Below are positions 8,406-16,207 of a stretch of 64,000 nt of DNA, in pieces. The position numbers and the translations under genes are program-made. The stretch is taken from positions 90,891-154,890 of the forward strand of contig PKTR01000003.1 in assembly GCA_002869065.1 (NCBI GenBank), read 5' to 3'. How positions within the stretch are numbered: the stretch's first letter is position 1; every line of letters starts with the position of its first letter. Source of the DNA: Hyphomicrobiales bacterium. GTDB lineage: Bacteria > Pseudomonadota > Alphaproteobacteria > Rhizobiales > Rhodobiaceae. The notes beneath the pieces were generated by a model, which had not been told where the DNA came from, did no database searches, and saw only the letters and a program-made list of their open reading frames with translations.

Positions 8406-8710
8406 GAACCGCCATTGTCAAAATTACCGTCAGGACGAAGGCCGACCCTTCCCGCTCAGTCACCGTAAACGGCCGGCTTGCTTGGACGCTCCATCACCTC
8501 ATTGACGCCGGAGCGCAGGGTATCACGCCAATCGAAAGACCCGCTCCCCGATGGTCCGAATACGTACACCAACTCCGCAAGTGCGGACTCGAAATCGAGA
8601 CCATCCGAGAAAAACACAGTGGCCCATTTCCCGGTAACCACGGTCGTTATGTCTTACGAACGCCAGTCGAAGTGGTCAAAGCCGTTTCGGCGAAGGAGCG
8701 GGCAGGATGA
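8402..8710 (+). CDS. Winged-helix-like small protein
   Basis: The 102-residue protein includes MRTAIVKITVR at the N-terminus, followed by AWTLHHLIDAGAQGITPIERPAPRWSEYV and KCGLEIETIREKH. That segment is typical of small winged-helix proteins in alphaproteobacterial phages and islands. ATG 8402 overlaps the previous stop, and the 3' end overlaps the next start, both as ATGA. A DNA-binding role in element control or replication is likely but not shown. Confidence 0.6.
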   Translation: MRTAIVKITVRTKADPSRSVTVNGRLAWTLHHLIDAGAQGITPIERPAPRWSEYVHQLRKCGLEIETIREKHSGPFPGNHGRYVLRTPVEVVKAVSAKERAG

Positions 8711-8976
8711 ATGCAGCCTCAAGCCATCGCGAGTGCGATAGCAACTATCGTGGCGTTGCCATCAACATAGATCCGAACTGGCGCGTCATTGCCTGCCGCG
8801 ATGGCATCCAGTGGATATTGCAGCAGAAACGGGGAGAGAAGCGCGGCCAGCCGCGCTTCGAGGCTCGTGGGTACTTCCGCACCCGAAAAGCCCTCATCCG
8901 GCTCTGCCGCAACCTAATCCCGACTATCAGCCATGACGCGTTGGCAGCCCTTGAGGGATTGCCGGAACGCATTTGA
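8707..8976 (+). CDS. Hypothetical island protein
   Basis: The 89-residue protein is rich in Arg and aromatic residues (ACRDGIQWILQQKRGEKRGQPRFEARGYFRT, then ALIRLCRNL). It is coupled to its upstream neighbour by an ATGA overlap. I recognise no domain. The basic character suggests nucleic-acid contact, which is inference only. Confidence 0.55.
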   Translation: MNAASSHRECDSNYRGVAINIDPNWRVIACRDGIQWILQQKRGEKRGQPRFEARGYFRTRKALIRLCRNLIPTISHDALAALEGLPERI

Positions 8977-9035
8977 CGCAGCAACGAAGGTGGGGCAATG
9001 GCTCCGCCCTCCCAACTCAGCGGAGATGCTGGCGA

Positions 9036-9572
9036 ATGGGAAAGCCGAAACCCAGGGCGGGACGCTCCCGTCGCGACACAAAACACGTGCGCTTGCACGA
9101 ATGGATGATGCGCACCGAAGCTTGGAAATCGCTCAAACCCGCAACCCGGGTCGTCTATACCGAGCTTGGGCGCCTCTACAACGGCACCAACAACGGCATG
9201 ATTGGCGCTTCAGTTCGCCGCTTAGCCATCGCCGCAAATTGCGACAAGAGCACCGTCAGCCGATCCCTCAAGGAACTCATCGCCAAAGGCTTCGTGGAAA
9301 TTACGACGCCATCGGCGTTTAGCCGAAAAGACCGCATTGCGACGGAATACCGCCTCACCGAGCACGCCTGCAACCTCACCAATCAACCGGCAAAAAAAAC
9401 GTTCGCCCGATGGTCACAGAAAAAACAACAGTCCGAAAAATCGTCGCCACAGTCCGACCCACGCAACTGTGACCCCAATAACAGCAACGGAACAAACGCT
9501 CACGGTCCGGAATATGCAACTGCGCGACTCACTTGTTCACCCACGACAGTTGCACCAGACGGACACTATTAG
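9036..9572 (+). CDS. Winged-helix protein, replication-initiator-like
   Basis: The 178-residue protein (from the ATG at 9036; GCGGAG lies about 10 nt before) has a basic N-terminus. Its winged helix (RLHEWMMRTEAWKSLKPATRVVYTELGRLY, NGTNNGMIGASVRRLAIAANCDKSTVSRSLKELIAKGFVEIT) matches the N-terminal domain seen in small replication or regulatory proteins of integrated elements. The C-terminal 70 residues are low-complexity Lys/Asn/Ser/Thr-rich. A longer reading from TTG 8973 is possible. It could initiate replication of an excised form or act as a regulator. Confidence 0.6.
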   Translation: MGKPKPRAGRSRRDTKHVRLHEWMMRTEAWKSLKPATRVVYTELGRLYNGTNNGMIGASVRRLAIAANCDKSTVSRSLKELIAKGFVEITTPSAFSRKDRIATEYRLTEHACNLTNQPAKKTFARWSQKKQQSEKSSPQSDPRNCDPNNSNGTNAHGPEYATARLTCSPTTVAPDGHY

Positions 9573-9649
9573 TTTACCAGGTAGGCAGGTCCGCACCCCC
9601 GAACCGTTAACGTGCCACAAGTCGCATTTGGGATCGGGAGCGTACACGT

Positions 9650-10027
9650 CTACTCACACGCGCTAAGCATCCGCCCACATTGGAAGTTGAACAGGATTTT
9701 CCCACCCGACTTTGAACTGGCTGCAACGATGCGCCCACCCCTGACTTTCGCGGTAACCTGACACGTCTCATCGCGTGCGCCGACAAAAGTTGAAGGAGCA
9801 TACGGGTTCGGGTTGTGAAGAAGCATTCCACCGCGACCGGCGCGCATACCCTGCCAAACAATGAGCGTATCCGGGCCATACTCTTTCATAAACGACGGAG
9901 CCCCGAGACACGCTATCGCATCCATTTCGGACTTACCGATGAGTACACCCGCTCGGTCAGCAGCGAACGATGATGGCGCGACTGCGAGGAACGCAGCTCC
10001 CGCAACAGCGATGCCCATACTGCGCAT
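9650..10027 (-). CDS. Secreted small protein of unknown function
   Basis: The 125-residue protein has a clear signal peptide (MRSMGIAVAGAAFLAVAPSS, ending FAA). The mature part resembles outer-membrane SmpA/OmlA-like small modules (GVLIGKSEMDAIACLGAPSFMKEYG, then DTLIVWQG), with four to five Cys residues that could pair. GGGAGGGTGAT precedes the ATG at 10027, which decides the start over an upstream reading from 10072. It is transcribed against the rest of the island and could be its cargo. Confidence 0.65.
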   Translation of the reverse strand: MRSMGIAVAGAAFLAVAPSSFAADRAGVLIGKSEMDAIACLGAPSFMKEYGPDTLIVWQGMRAGRGGMLLHNPNPYAPSTFVGARDETCQVTAKVRGGRIVAASSKSGGKILFNFQCGRMLSACE

Positions 10028-10467
10028 ATCACCCTCCCACCTTTGGATGAACCGCAAGCATTGCACACGCATTAAGAGATGCGGTCAACCGTTAAGCGCG
10101 TGCCGCATTTCGTCGACAGACTCACCTGCGCGCGCAATTCGAAACGTGTCGGGCTGGAATGTCGTTCCGTGCATCGAGGGAACAATGTTCAGGCAATCGC
10201 CGGCCACACAGCCCGCACTATTTGTCGACCGATCGGTTAGCTAATGCCATCGTCCAGTTAAACCGACCAAAACACTGAAACGAATCCATATTCGCCAAAC
10301 CAGCGTATCGGTCACTTCGATGATTGCTCCCTTGCGGATTTCTTAAACGAGCAACCACCTGCCTAGACACAGTTCACATGGGCGCACGAAAATGCTTCTG
10401 GTGCTACCGCCGTGCTACCTAAGACAAATTCCCGGACGATAGAAAACGCATAACTTATTGAGATTGT
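10028..10467. other. Non-coding right end of the island
   Basis: This roughly 440-bp stretch lies between the secreted-protein start and tRNA-Thr. It holds the promoter region of that minus-strand gene and the GTGCTACC pair at 10401-10419. I see no credible gene in it. It is more AT-rich than the core genome flank. Confidence 0.6.
10401..10419. promoter_or_regulatory. Putative integrase arm-type sites, right end
   Basis: GTGCTACC occurs at 10401-10408 and 10412-10419, the same 11-bp period as at 5719-5737, about 49 bp inside the right att core. Sharing of sequence and spacing between both ends of the island, close to the att cores, is the main evidence. Confidence 0.6.
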
Positions 10468-10543
10468 TGGTGCCGGCAGCAGGATTCGAACCCGCGACCC
10501 CCTGATTACAAATCAGGTGCTCTACCAGCTGAGCTATACCGGC
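10468..10543 (-). tRNA. tRNA-Thr(TGT)
   Basis: The 76-nt cloverleaf on the minus strand starts GCCGGTATAGCTCAG and has the D arm GCTCAGCTGGTAGAGC. The anticodon loop TTTGTAA gives anticodon TGT (threonine, ACA codons), followed by GGTTCGAATCC in the T arm and an encoded 3' CCA. The 3' 49 nt are duplicated at 5556-5604, so this gene is the integration site of the island and has stayed intact. Confidence 0.97.
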
Positions 10544-10822
10544 CTGATGCCCTGAACGGGCGGCACTGCGCGGTCAGAACGACGGCGTCAAGCGCGCTCC
10601 TTTTGTCATATTTTCTGCGCGCTGTCCAAACAGAACTTGCCGGCAATTGGCGCAATTTCCGCCCGGAAGAAAACGGCCAGCCTGACGCCGTCCGGTGCGG
10701 TCGACACGCCGTTTGACGAGAGGCGGGAGGCTCCGTTCGGACGCGATATGAACCGAACAGTGACACCGCGACGGCACGACATGCCGCCGCTCATTTCACG
10801 AGAGACCGCCTGAGGCAGGCGA

Positions 10823-11224
10823 TCAGTAGGCCAGAACCCGGTTGCGCGCCCAGTTCGCGGTTGCCGTATCCATCGTTGCGGCATGGGTGACGAACCACTC
10901 GCGTACGTCCTTTGCCAGGAACTCGCGAACGGCGGCCACATCGCCGGCACGCAATTGCACCTTGATCGAGGCGACCCAGTTCAGCACGCGCTCATGCTCT
11001 CCCTTGTGGATCACATAGGCCGGGAAGCCGGTCTTCGTCATCAGTTTCTCTTCGCGGGCGAAATGCTCCGCCAGATGCTTGGCGAGCGCATCCATCGTCG
11101 GCGCCAGTTCGTCGTCCGCGAGGGTTTCGAACTTGACCACCATTTCGGCGAACTCCGCGTGATCTTCATCGATCATCGGATCTCCGGTTGCGGGAAATTC
11201 CAGTTTGTCGGCAACCATCATCAT
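10823..11224 (-). CDS. Bacteriohemerythrin
   Basis: The 133-residue hemerythrin-like protein keeps the di-iron ligand pattern: H22 (DEDHAEF), H54 and E58 (HFAREE), H73 and H77 (HKGEHERVL), H114 and D119 (THAATMD). These proteins bind O2 or NO at a non-haem di-iron centre. It is the last minus-strand gene after nirN, so a role in NO or O2 handling during denitrification is likely. Three consecutive ATG codons (11224, 11221, 11218) could start it; AGGGAAGA lies upstream. Confidence 0.9.
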   Translation of the reverse strand: MMMVADKLEFPATGDPMIDEDHAEFAEMVVKFETLADDELAPTMDALAKHLAEHFAREEKLMTKTGFPAYVIHKGEHERVLNWVASIKVQLRAGDVAAVREFLAKDVREWFVTHAATMDTATANWARNRVLAY

Positions 11225-11371
11225 GGCCGATCTTCCCTTTCTTGCGCCCGCCTGCCCCCTGGCAGCGCGGACATTGGCCTCGTATTCCGCCCCGAAACCT
11301 CAAACGCGGACGCAACCACCCGTATCGCGCCCGCCGGTCGTACTTGGCAAGTCCTGCTTGGCAAGCCCTGC

Positions 11372-12925
11372 TCAGTGACTTGTTCCCTCCTCGAACGTGA
11401 TCTTGTTGAAGACGTTGTACTTGCCCGACGGCTTCTTCATCGGAAGCCGCTTGACGATCTCGAGCGTCTTGGCGTCGTAGATCAGGATCGCCCCGTCGTC
11501 CTCCCAGATGGAGACGATGGCGTGGCTGCCGTCGCGGTCGAACTCGACATGCGCCGCGACGCGGCCCGGTTCCGGCTTCAGCGTCTTGACGATTTCGAGC
11601 TTCTCCTTGTCGATGATGTGCATCGCGTCCCGGTTCGGACCAAAGAACACATCCGCCCAGGCGTAGCGCGACTTCTCGTGGCTGCGCATGAAGAAGCCCG
11701 GCCCCAGCGTCTCGAGCCGCTTGATCGTCTTCCACGTTTTCATGTCGATGATGCTGATCGAGCTCTCGCGCAAATGCGGCGTCGCCATCACCGTCTGATC
11801 GCCGACCTTCCACGAGATTCCCGAGCCGAGATGCGGCAGGCCAGTCAGGTCGATATCGGCCACCTTCCGACCGATCACCATGTCGACGACCTGGCCGTTC
11901 TTGCCGTTCCGCGCCGCGCCGATCAGATGCTCGTAGGCCTGATCGAAGAAGAAGTCGTCGAGATAGTCGTCGAGCTTGATACGGCGAACCGGGAAGGGAT
12001 CGGTCTGCTTGGGCGGCCCTTCGGTGCGATAGTCATGAACGAAGCCGTAGAACGGCGGATCCTCGCCGTAGAACACTTCCCAGACTTCCGGCAGATCCTT
12101 GAGCGCCAGAATGAAGCTCTTGCGCGGCGGCGCCTGATAGACGGCACTGACGCGGGACGACTTGCCGTCGGCGCCGACAGCCGGGATGATCTTCTCCAGC
12201 GTCAGGTCTTCCGTGCTCAACAGCACCAGGCTGTGCGGCAGGTAATTCGCCAACGCGATGTGTTTGCCGTCATGGGAGAGCGCGATGTTGCGCGAGTTGA
12301 TCGCGCCGCGCACCCGGCCGACTTCCTGCAGTGACCAGATGTCGTACTTCATCACCCAGCCGTCGCGCGACATGAAGAACACATAGCGCCCGTCGGAGGT
12401 GAATTTCGGTCCGCCATGGACGACATAGGGCGTCGGGAAGCGGGTCAACGGCTCGAACGTGTCGCCATCGAGCACGGTCGCATGATGATCGCCCGTTTCG
12501 ACCACGATGAACAGGTTCATCGGATCGGAGGTGAACACCGGCTTGTCGGCGGGCTTGTAGTCCGGGTTCATTTCGCGCGTCGCTGCGATTTCTTCCGGGC
12601 CCCAGGGCGGTATCTCGGCAAGCGGCGTGCGGATACGTTCGACCAGCGCGGCAATGCCCGCCTCGTCGATCTCCTCGCCAAACGCCGGCATCTGCGTCGC
12701 CGGACGCCCCTCGCGGATCGCAAGCGCCAGATCGTCGGGCTTCAGCCGCTTCAGCGTTTCCGGGATCAGCGCGGGCCCGATACCGCCGAGCCGCGTCGGG
12801 CCGTGGCATTCCACACAATGCTTGGTGTACAGCGCATCGACATCGACAGCGCTGTCGGAAGCCGTCGCGGGCGTTACCGCGAATGCGGCGATTGCGACAC
12901 TAAGAAGCCCGATGACGCGCTTCAT
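11372..12925 (-). CDS. nirN: NirN, cytochrome cd1-type dihydro-haem d1 dehydrogenase
   Basis: The 517-residue periplasmic protein has a signal peptide (MKRVIGLLSVAIAAFAVTPATA) and a short cytochrome c domain with CVECH at 37-41. The C-terminal eight-bladed haem d1 propeller (about 140-517) is homologous to NirS. NirN performs the last oxidation in haem d1 synthesis before transfer to NirS. It differs from NirS in its shorter c-domain and different propeller sequence. Its start lies 26 bp inside the end of nirJ, so the two are translationally linked. Confidence 0.92.
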   Translation of the reverse strand: MKRVIGLLSVAIAAFAVTPATASDSAVDVDALYTKHCVECHGPTRLGGIGPALIPETLKRLKPDDLALAIREGRPATQMPAFGEEIDEAGIAALVERIRTPLAEIPPWGPEEIAATREMNPDYKPADKPVFTSDPMNLFIVVETGDHHATVLDGDTFEPLTRFPTPYVVHGGPKFTSDGRYVFFMSRDGWVMKYDIWSLQEVGRVRGAINSRNIALSHDGKHIALANYLPHSLVLLSTEDLTLEKIIPAVGADGKSSRVSAVYQAPPRKSFILALKDLPEVWEVFYGEDPPFYGFVHDYRTEGPPKQTDPFPVRRIKLDDYLDDFFFDQAYEHLIGAARNGKNGQVVDMVIGRKVADIDLTGLPHLGSGISWKVGDQTVMATPHLRESSISIIDMKTWKTIKRLETLGPGFFMRSHEKSRYAWADVFFGPNRDAMHIIDKEKLEIVKTLKPEPGRVAAHVEFDRDGSHAIVSIWEDDGAILIYDAKTLEIVKRLPMKKPSGKYNVFNKITFEEGTSH

Positions 12926-14111
12926 GACGTACTCCTCTGAACGGGGTCACGACGAGGCGCTCGGACGGCGCATCGAGACCGATCTCTTCGTCGGTCATGT
13001 AACAGGCGGGATCTTCGGCCCACGGATTGCCGGACACCTGAAGCGCCCTCACCCGCGTGTTGCCACCGCAGATGTTGAGATATTTGCAGGCGCCGCAGCG
13101 CCCCTCGACCGCGCGCGGCCGCTGTTTCAGGCCGGCAAAGACCGGGTTGCTGGTATCGGTCCAGATCTCCGAGAACGGCCGTTCCTTCACGTTGCCGAGG
13201 TCGAAGTGCCACCACATCGTGTCGGGATGGACGTTGCCGAGATTGTCGATATTGGAGATGTGCACGCCCGATGAATTGCCGCCCCAGCGGGTCAGCAACT
13301 CGGTCAGATGCGCTTCGCTCTCCGGGAACCGACGGCGCACCCAGTTGAGCAGGAAGACCGCGTCGGCATCGTTGTTACCGGTGACGTATTCGCGGCTCGA
13401 ACCCGCCTCGACATCGGCCCAGGCCCGCTCGATCAGCGTTTCCATCTTGGCGCGCGTCGTCTCGATGCGCGCATCGTCGCCACGGTTCTTGTTGCCGCGC
13501 CCGGCATAGACGAGGTGCGACAGGTAGATCTTGTCGACCTCTTCCTCGACGCACAGGTCGAGCAGTTCTTCCAGGTTCGCCGCGTTGTCGTCTGTCATGG
13601 TGAAGCGCAGGCCGACTTTGACGCCACGCTTGTGCAGATGGCGCACGGCGGCAAGCGAGGCGTCGAACGCTCCTTCCATGCCGCGGAAGGCGTCATGCAC
13701 CGCGCCGATACCGTCGAGCGAGATGCCGACATAGTCGTAACCGATCCCGGCCACCTTGTCGGCGACCGGCTCGTCGATCAGCGTGCCGTTGGTCGACAGC
13801 GCGGTGTAGAAGCCCATGCCCTTGGCGCGCGCGGAAATGTCGTAGATATCGGGCCGCAACAGCGGCTCGCCGCCCGACAGGATCAGCACCGGGACGCGGA
13901 AGCCCTTGAGGTCGTCCATCACGGTGTAGACTTCGTCGGTATTCAGCTCACCCGGGAAATCGACGTCGCCCGAGATCGAATAGCAGTGCTTGCACTTCAG
14001 ATTGCAGCGTCGCACCAGGTTCCAGATCACCACCGGTCCCGGCGGCTCCCGATGCGGACCGAGCGGGGTCGGATTGGCAATCTCGCGCAGATAGTGTGTC
14101 AGTCGAAACAT
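12900..14111 (-). CDS. nirJ: NirJ, radical SAM haem d1 biosynthesis protein
   Basis: The 403-residue radical SAM enzyme has the CX3CX2C motif at C36, C40 and C43 (CNLKCKHC). The SAM-binding LSGGEPLLRPD is near 78-88. A SPASM-like C-terminal Cys set (GRCGACKYLNICGGN, and a later Cys) should hold a second cluster. NirJ removes two propionate side chains of 12,18-didecarboxysiroheme and replaces them with oxo groups. It lies after a 112-bp gap downstream of nirH, filled by a hairpin repeat, and overlaps nirN. Confidence 0.95.
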   Translation of the reverse strand: MFRLTHYLREIANPTPLGPHREPPGPVVIWNLVRRCNLKCKHCYSISGDVDFPGELNTDEVYTVMDDLKGFRVPVLILSGGEPLLRPDIYDISARAKGMGFYTALSTNGTLIDEPVADKVAGIGYDYVGISLDGIGAVHDAFRGMEGAFDASLAAVRHLHKRGVKVGLRFTMTDDNAANLEELLDLCVEEEVDKIYLSHLVYAGRGNKNRGDDARIETTRAKMETLIERAWADVEAGSSREYVTGNNDADAVFLLNWVRRRFPESEAHLTELLTRWGGNSSGVHISNIDNLGNVHPDTMWWHFDLGNVKERPFSEIWTDTSNPVFAGLKQRPRAVEGRCGACKYLNICGGNTRVRALQVSGNPWAEDPACYMTDEEIGLDAPSERLVVTPFRGVRHEARHRAS

Positions 14112-14121
14112 GGTCGTGTCC

Positions 14122-14229
14122 TAGAGCGCTTTCCCGAAAAGTTGGCAGACTTTTCGGACAAGAAATCGCGTTAAACCGAAGTGTTAGAGCGTATCGAGTG
14201 ATCCGGTGATCACGAGAAATGCTCTAACC
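14122..14229. repeat. Intergenic hairpin repeat of rhizobial type inside the nir operon
   Basis: CCGAAAAGT at 14134-14142 pairs with ACTTTTCGG at 14149-14157. TTTTCGGACAAGAAATCGCG at 14151-14170 recurs with two changes at 63653-63672. A second dyad, TTAGAGC near 14184 against GCTCTAA near 14221, includes a GTGATC-CGGT-GATCAC core and the nirH stop codon. This is the only sizeable gap between nirE and nirN. The repeat may modulate mRNA processing between nirH and nirJ. Confidence 0.6.
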
Positions 14230-14706
14230 AGCGAAGCGCATGCCGGTCTTCTTGAGGATCCGCTTCGAATATAGAATTTCATGGGCTCGGCAGGCGGGCC
14301 CGATCAGCTCGGCGATGCGCGCAACCTTGGCCTCGACATCGTCGCGCGTCGCGCCGTGTACCATGGCGAACAGATTGTACGGCCAGTCAGGCAGATGGCG
14401 CGGCCGGCGATAGCAATGGGTGACGAAATCGAGCGCACCGATCTGCGGCCCGAGCTCGGCCAGCGCCTCGTCGTCGACATCCCACACGCTCATGCCGTTG
14501 GCGGTGACGCCGAGCCGGTAGTGGTTCGGCACCGCGCCGATGCGGCGGATGATGCCCAGATCGAGCATCAGCATCAGCCGTTCGCGCACCTCATCCACCG
14601 GCAGGCCGACTTCGGCGGCAATCGCATGGTACGGCTCGGTCTCGAGCGGCAGGCCGACGGACGTCACCTTGAGGATGGCGCGGTCCTTTTCGTCGATTTC
14701 CGTCAT
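14224..14706 (-). CDS. nirH: NirH, siroheme decarboxylase subunit (AsnC/Lrp-like)
   Basis: The 160-residue Lrp/AsnC-fold protein starts MTEIDEKDRAILKVTSVGLP, with a winged-helix-like N-half and a C-half containing CYRRPRHLPDWPYNLFAMVHG. The CYRR...WPYNLF motif is shared with NirL and marks the NirH/NirL branch, which carries the catalytic His/Arg set in this family. With NirDL and NirG it converts siroheme to 12,18-didecarboxysiroheme. It overlaps nirG by 4 nt. Confidence 0.9.
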   Translation of the reverse strand: MTEIDEKDRAILKVTSVGLPLETEPYHAIAAEVGLPVDEVRERLMLMLDLGIIRRIGAVPNHYRLGVTANGMSVWDVDDEALAELGPQIGALDFVTHCYRRPRHLPDWPYNLFAMVHGATRDDVEAKVARIAELIGPACRAHEILYSKRILKKTGMRFAG

Positions 14707-15182
14707 AGCGCCACCTTGAACTCGACGAAGTATTCTTCTTCCTTCGGGAAGGCGAACACATCGAGTCCCGTTGCCTGCTCGATCTCGCGCACCACCTCGT
14801 CGACCCGTTCGGGCCGTTCGGCGGCGATCACGAACCACATATTCAGCCGATGATCGCGCGCGTAATTGTGCGCCACCTCGATGAAGCCGTTGACGATTTC
14901 CGTGACCTCTTCGTAGCGCTCAGCCGGCGCCGACAGTGCGCACAGGCAGAAGCCGCCGCCCATGCGGTCGGCATTGACCATCGGCCCGAAACGCGACAAT
15001 GCGCCGACTTCGAGCAGTCTGCGCACTCGGTCGATCAGCTCCCGCTCGGAAATACCGAAAGGAAGGGCTGCGACGGCAAAGGGGCGCGTGCAAAGCGGGA
15101 ATCCGCCCTGGAGGGTGTTGATGATCTGACGATCGAGATCGTCAAGCTCCGGGCGCTCCGCCGACCGTGCATCCCCTGTCAT
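14703..15182 (-). CDS. nirG: NirG, siroheme decarboxylase subunit
   Basis: The 159-residue Lrp/AsnC-fold protein is of the NirD/NirG branch: LDDLDRQIINTLQGGFPLCTRPFAVAA at the N-terminus, then AHNYARDHRLNMWFVIAAE. The HNYxRxHxLNxWFV motif is shared with the NirD half of the neighbouring fusion. It works with NirDL and NirH in siroheme decarboxylation. Both ends overlap neighbours by 4 nt, so the stoichiometry is probably kept by coupled translation. Confidence 0.9.
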   Translation of the reverse strand: MTGDARSAERPELDDLDRQIINTLQGGFPLCTRPFAVAALPFGISERELIDRVRRLLEVGALSRFGPMVNADRMGGGFCLCALSAPAERYEEVTEIVNGFIEVAHNYARDHRLNMWFVIAAERPERVDEVVREIEQATGLDVFAFPKEEEYFVEFKVAL

Positions 15183-16207
15183 CGCGCACTCCGCTTTCTG
15201 GCCGCCTGAGCGCTCCCGAGACGGGCGCCGCGTTGCTTGAAGCAGCGGGTCGAGAACAGCACCGCCTGAGGAACATCGCCAACCTCGTGCATGCGGTTCA
15301 GGTCGGCGATCACCTCACGCGCCGCCGCGCGTTCCTTGGCGTGCACCATGACGAAGAGATTGTACGGCCATTGTGGCGCGGCCGGACGACGGCGGTAGCA
15401 CAACGTCACGGCCGGATGCTGCGCGAAGCGACTGCCGAGCTCGTCGACCTCGACCGGATCGATCTGCCACACAGCCATCGCGTTCGATGAGAAGCCCACC
15501 GAATGATGCCGCACGACAATGCCCAGACGGCGCACCACACCGGCGCCGATCAACACCTGCAGCCGCGCAATGACGTGGTCCTCGCTCGTGCCGAGCCGCT
15601 TCGCAATCGCCGCGTAAGGCCGGTCGACCAGCGGCAGGCCGTCTTCGATGGCACGGATCAGGCCGCGATCTTGCGCCGTGATCACCGAGGTGTCGGGCGA
15701 GCACTGCGCCTTCCAGTCCTTCGCGCGAGACGCCTTCAGACCGTCGATCGGGAAACCGAGATCGATGTGATAGGCGCATTCGATCGGCAGATCGAGCACG
15801 GCAAGTCCTGTGTCTTCCTCGATACCGGCAAGCGTCGCATCGACCGCATCGCGATCGGCGCCGGTCACGACGAACCACAGGTTCAGATCGTGTTCGCGCT
15901 GATAGTTGTGATTGACGCCGGGATAGCTGTTGACCCGTTCGACGACCTCGTCGAGGCGCTCGTCCGGCACCGCCATCGCGGCCAGTGTGCTGGCACCGAG
16001 CGTGTTGGGCGCAAGCACGGCACCGAGCCGCGTCGCCGTCCCTTCCGCGATCATGCGCTCAAGACGCAGCAGGACGTCGTCCTCGCTCAATCCTAGCGGC
16101 ACGCCGAGCGCCGTGAACGGGTAATGCACGAGCGGGAAATCGCGCTGCCACTTGTCGATCAGCAGCTTGTCGATCTCGTCGAGGAAGGCACGGGGCTGGA
16201 AGTTCAT
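15179..16207 (-). CDS. nirDL: NirDL fusion, siroheme decarboxylase
   Basis: The 342-residue protein consists of two Lrp/AsnC-like units. The NirD-like half (about 1-165) has HNYQREHDLNLWFVV. The NirL-like half (about 180-335) has CYRRRPAAPQWPYNLFVMVH. A charged linker (DGLKASRAKDWKAQ) joins them. Fused NirDL is known in Paracoccus-type clusters. Together with NirG and NirH it decarboxylates siroheme. Its start overlaps the nirF stop by 4 nt. Confidence 0.93.
   Translation of the reverse strand: MNFQPRAFLDEIDKLLIDKWQRDFPLVHYPFTALGVPLGLSEDDVLLRLERMIAEGTATRLGAVLAPNTLGASTLAAMAVPDERLDEVVERVNSYPGVNHNYQREHDLNLWFVVTGADRDAVDATLAGIEEDTGLAVLDLPIECAYHIDLGFPIDGLKASRAKDWKAQCSPDTSVITAQDRGLIRAIEDGLPLVDRPYAAIAKRLGTSEDHVIARLQVLIGAGVVRRLGIVVRHHSVGFSSNAMAVWQIDPVEVDELGSRFAQHPAVTLCYRRRPAAPQWPYNLFVMVHAKERAAAREVIADLNRMHEVGDVPQAVLFSTRCFKQRGARLGSAQAARKRSAR

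Larger units (their letters stand above)
5556..10516. mobile_element. Genomic island integrated at tRNA-Thr(TGT)
   Basis: A 49-bp perfect direct repeat (5556-5604 and 10468-10516) bounds a segment of about 4.9 kb. The right copy is the 3' portion of the intact tRNA-Thr gene and the left copy is the matching fragment. The segment carries a tyrosine integrase next to the left end, several small DNA-binding or hypothetical genes in tight overlaps, and one secreted-protein gene. Integration that rebuilds the 3' end of a tRNA gene is the standard behaviour of this integrase class. No conjugation, capsid or recognisable cargo genes are visible, so the element is probably satellite-like or reduced. 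Confidence 0.9.
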
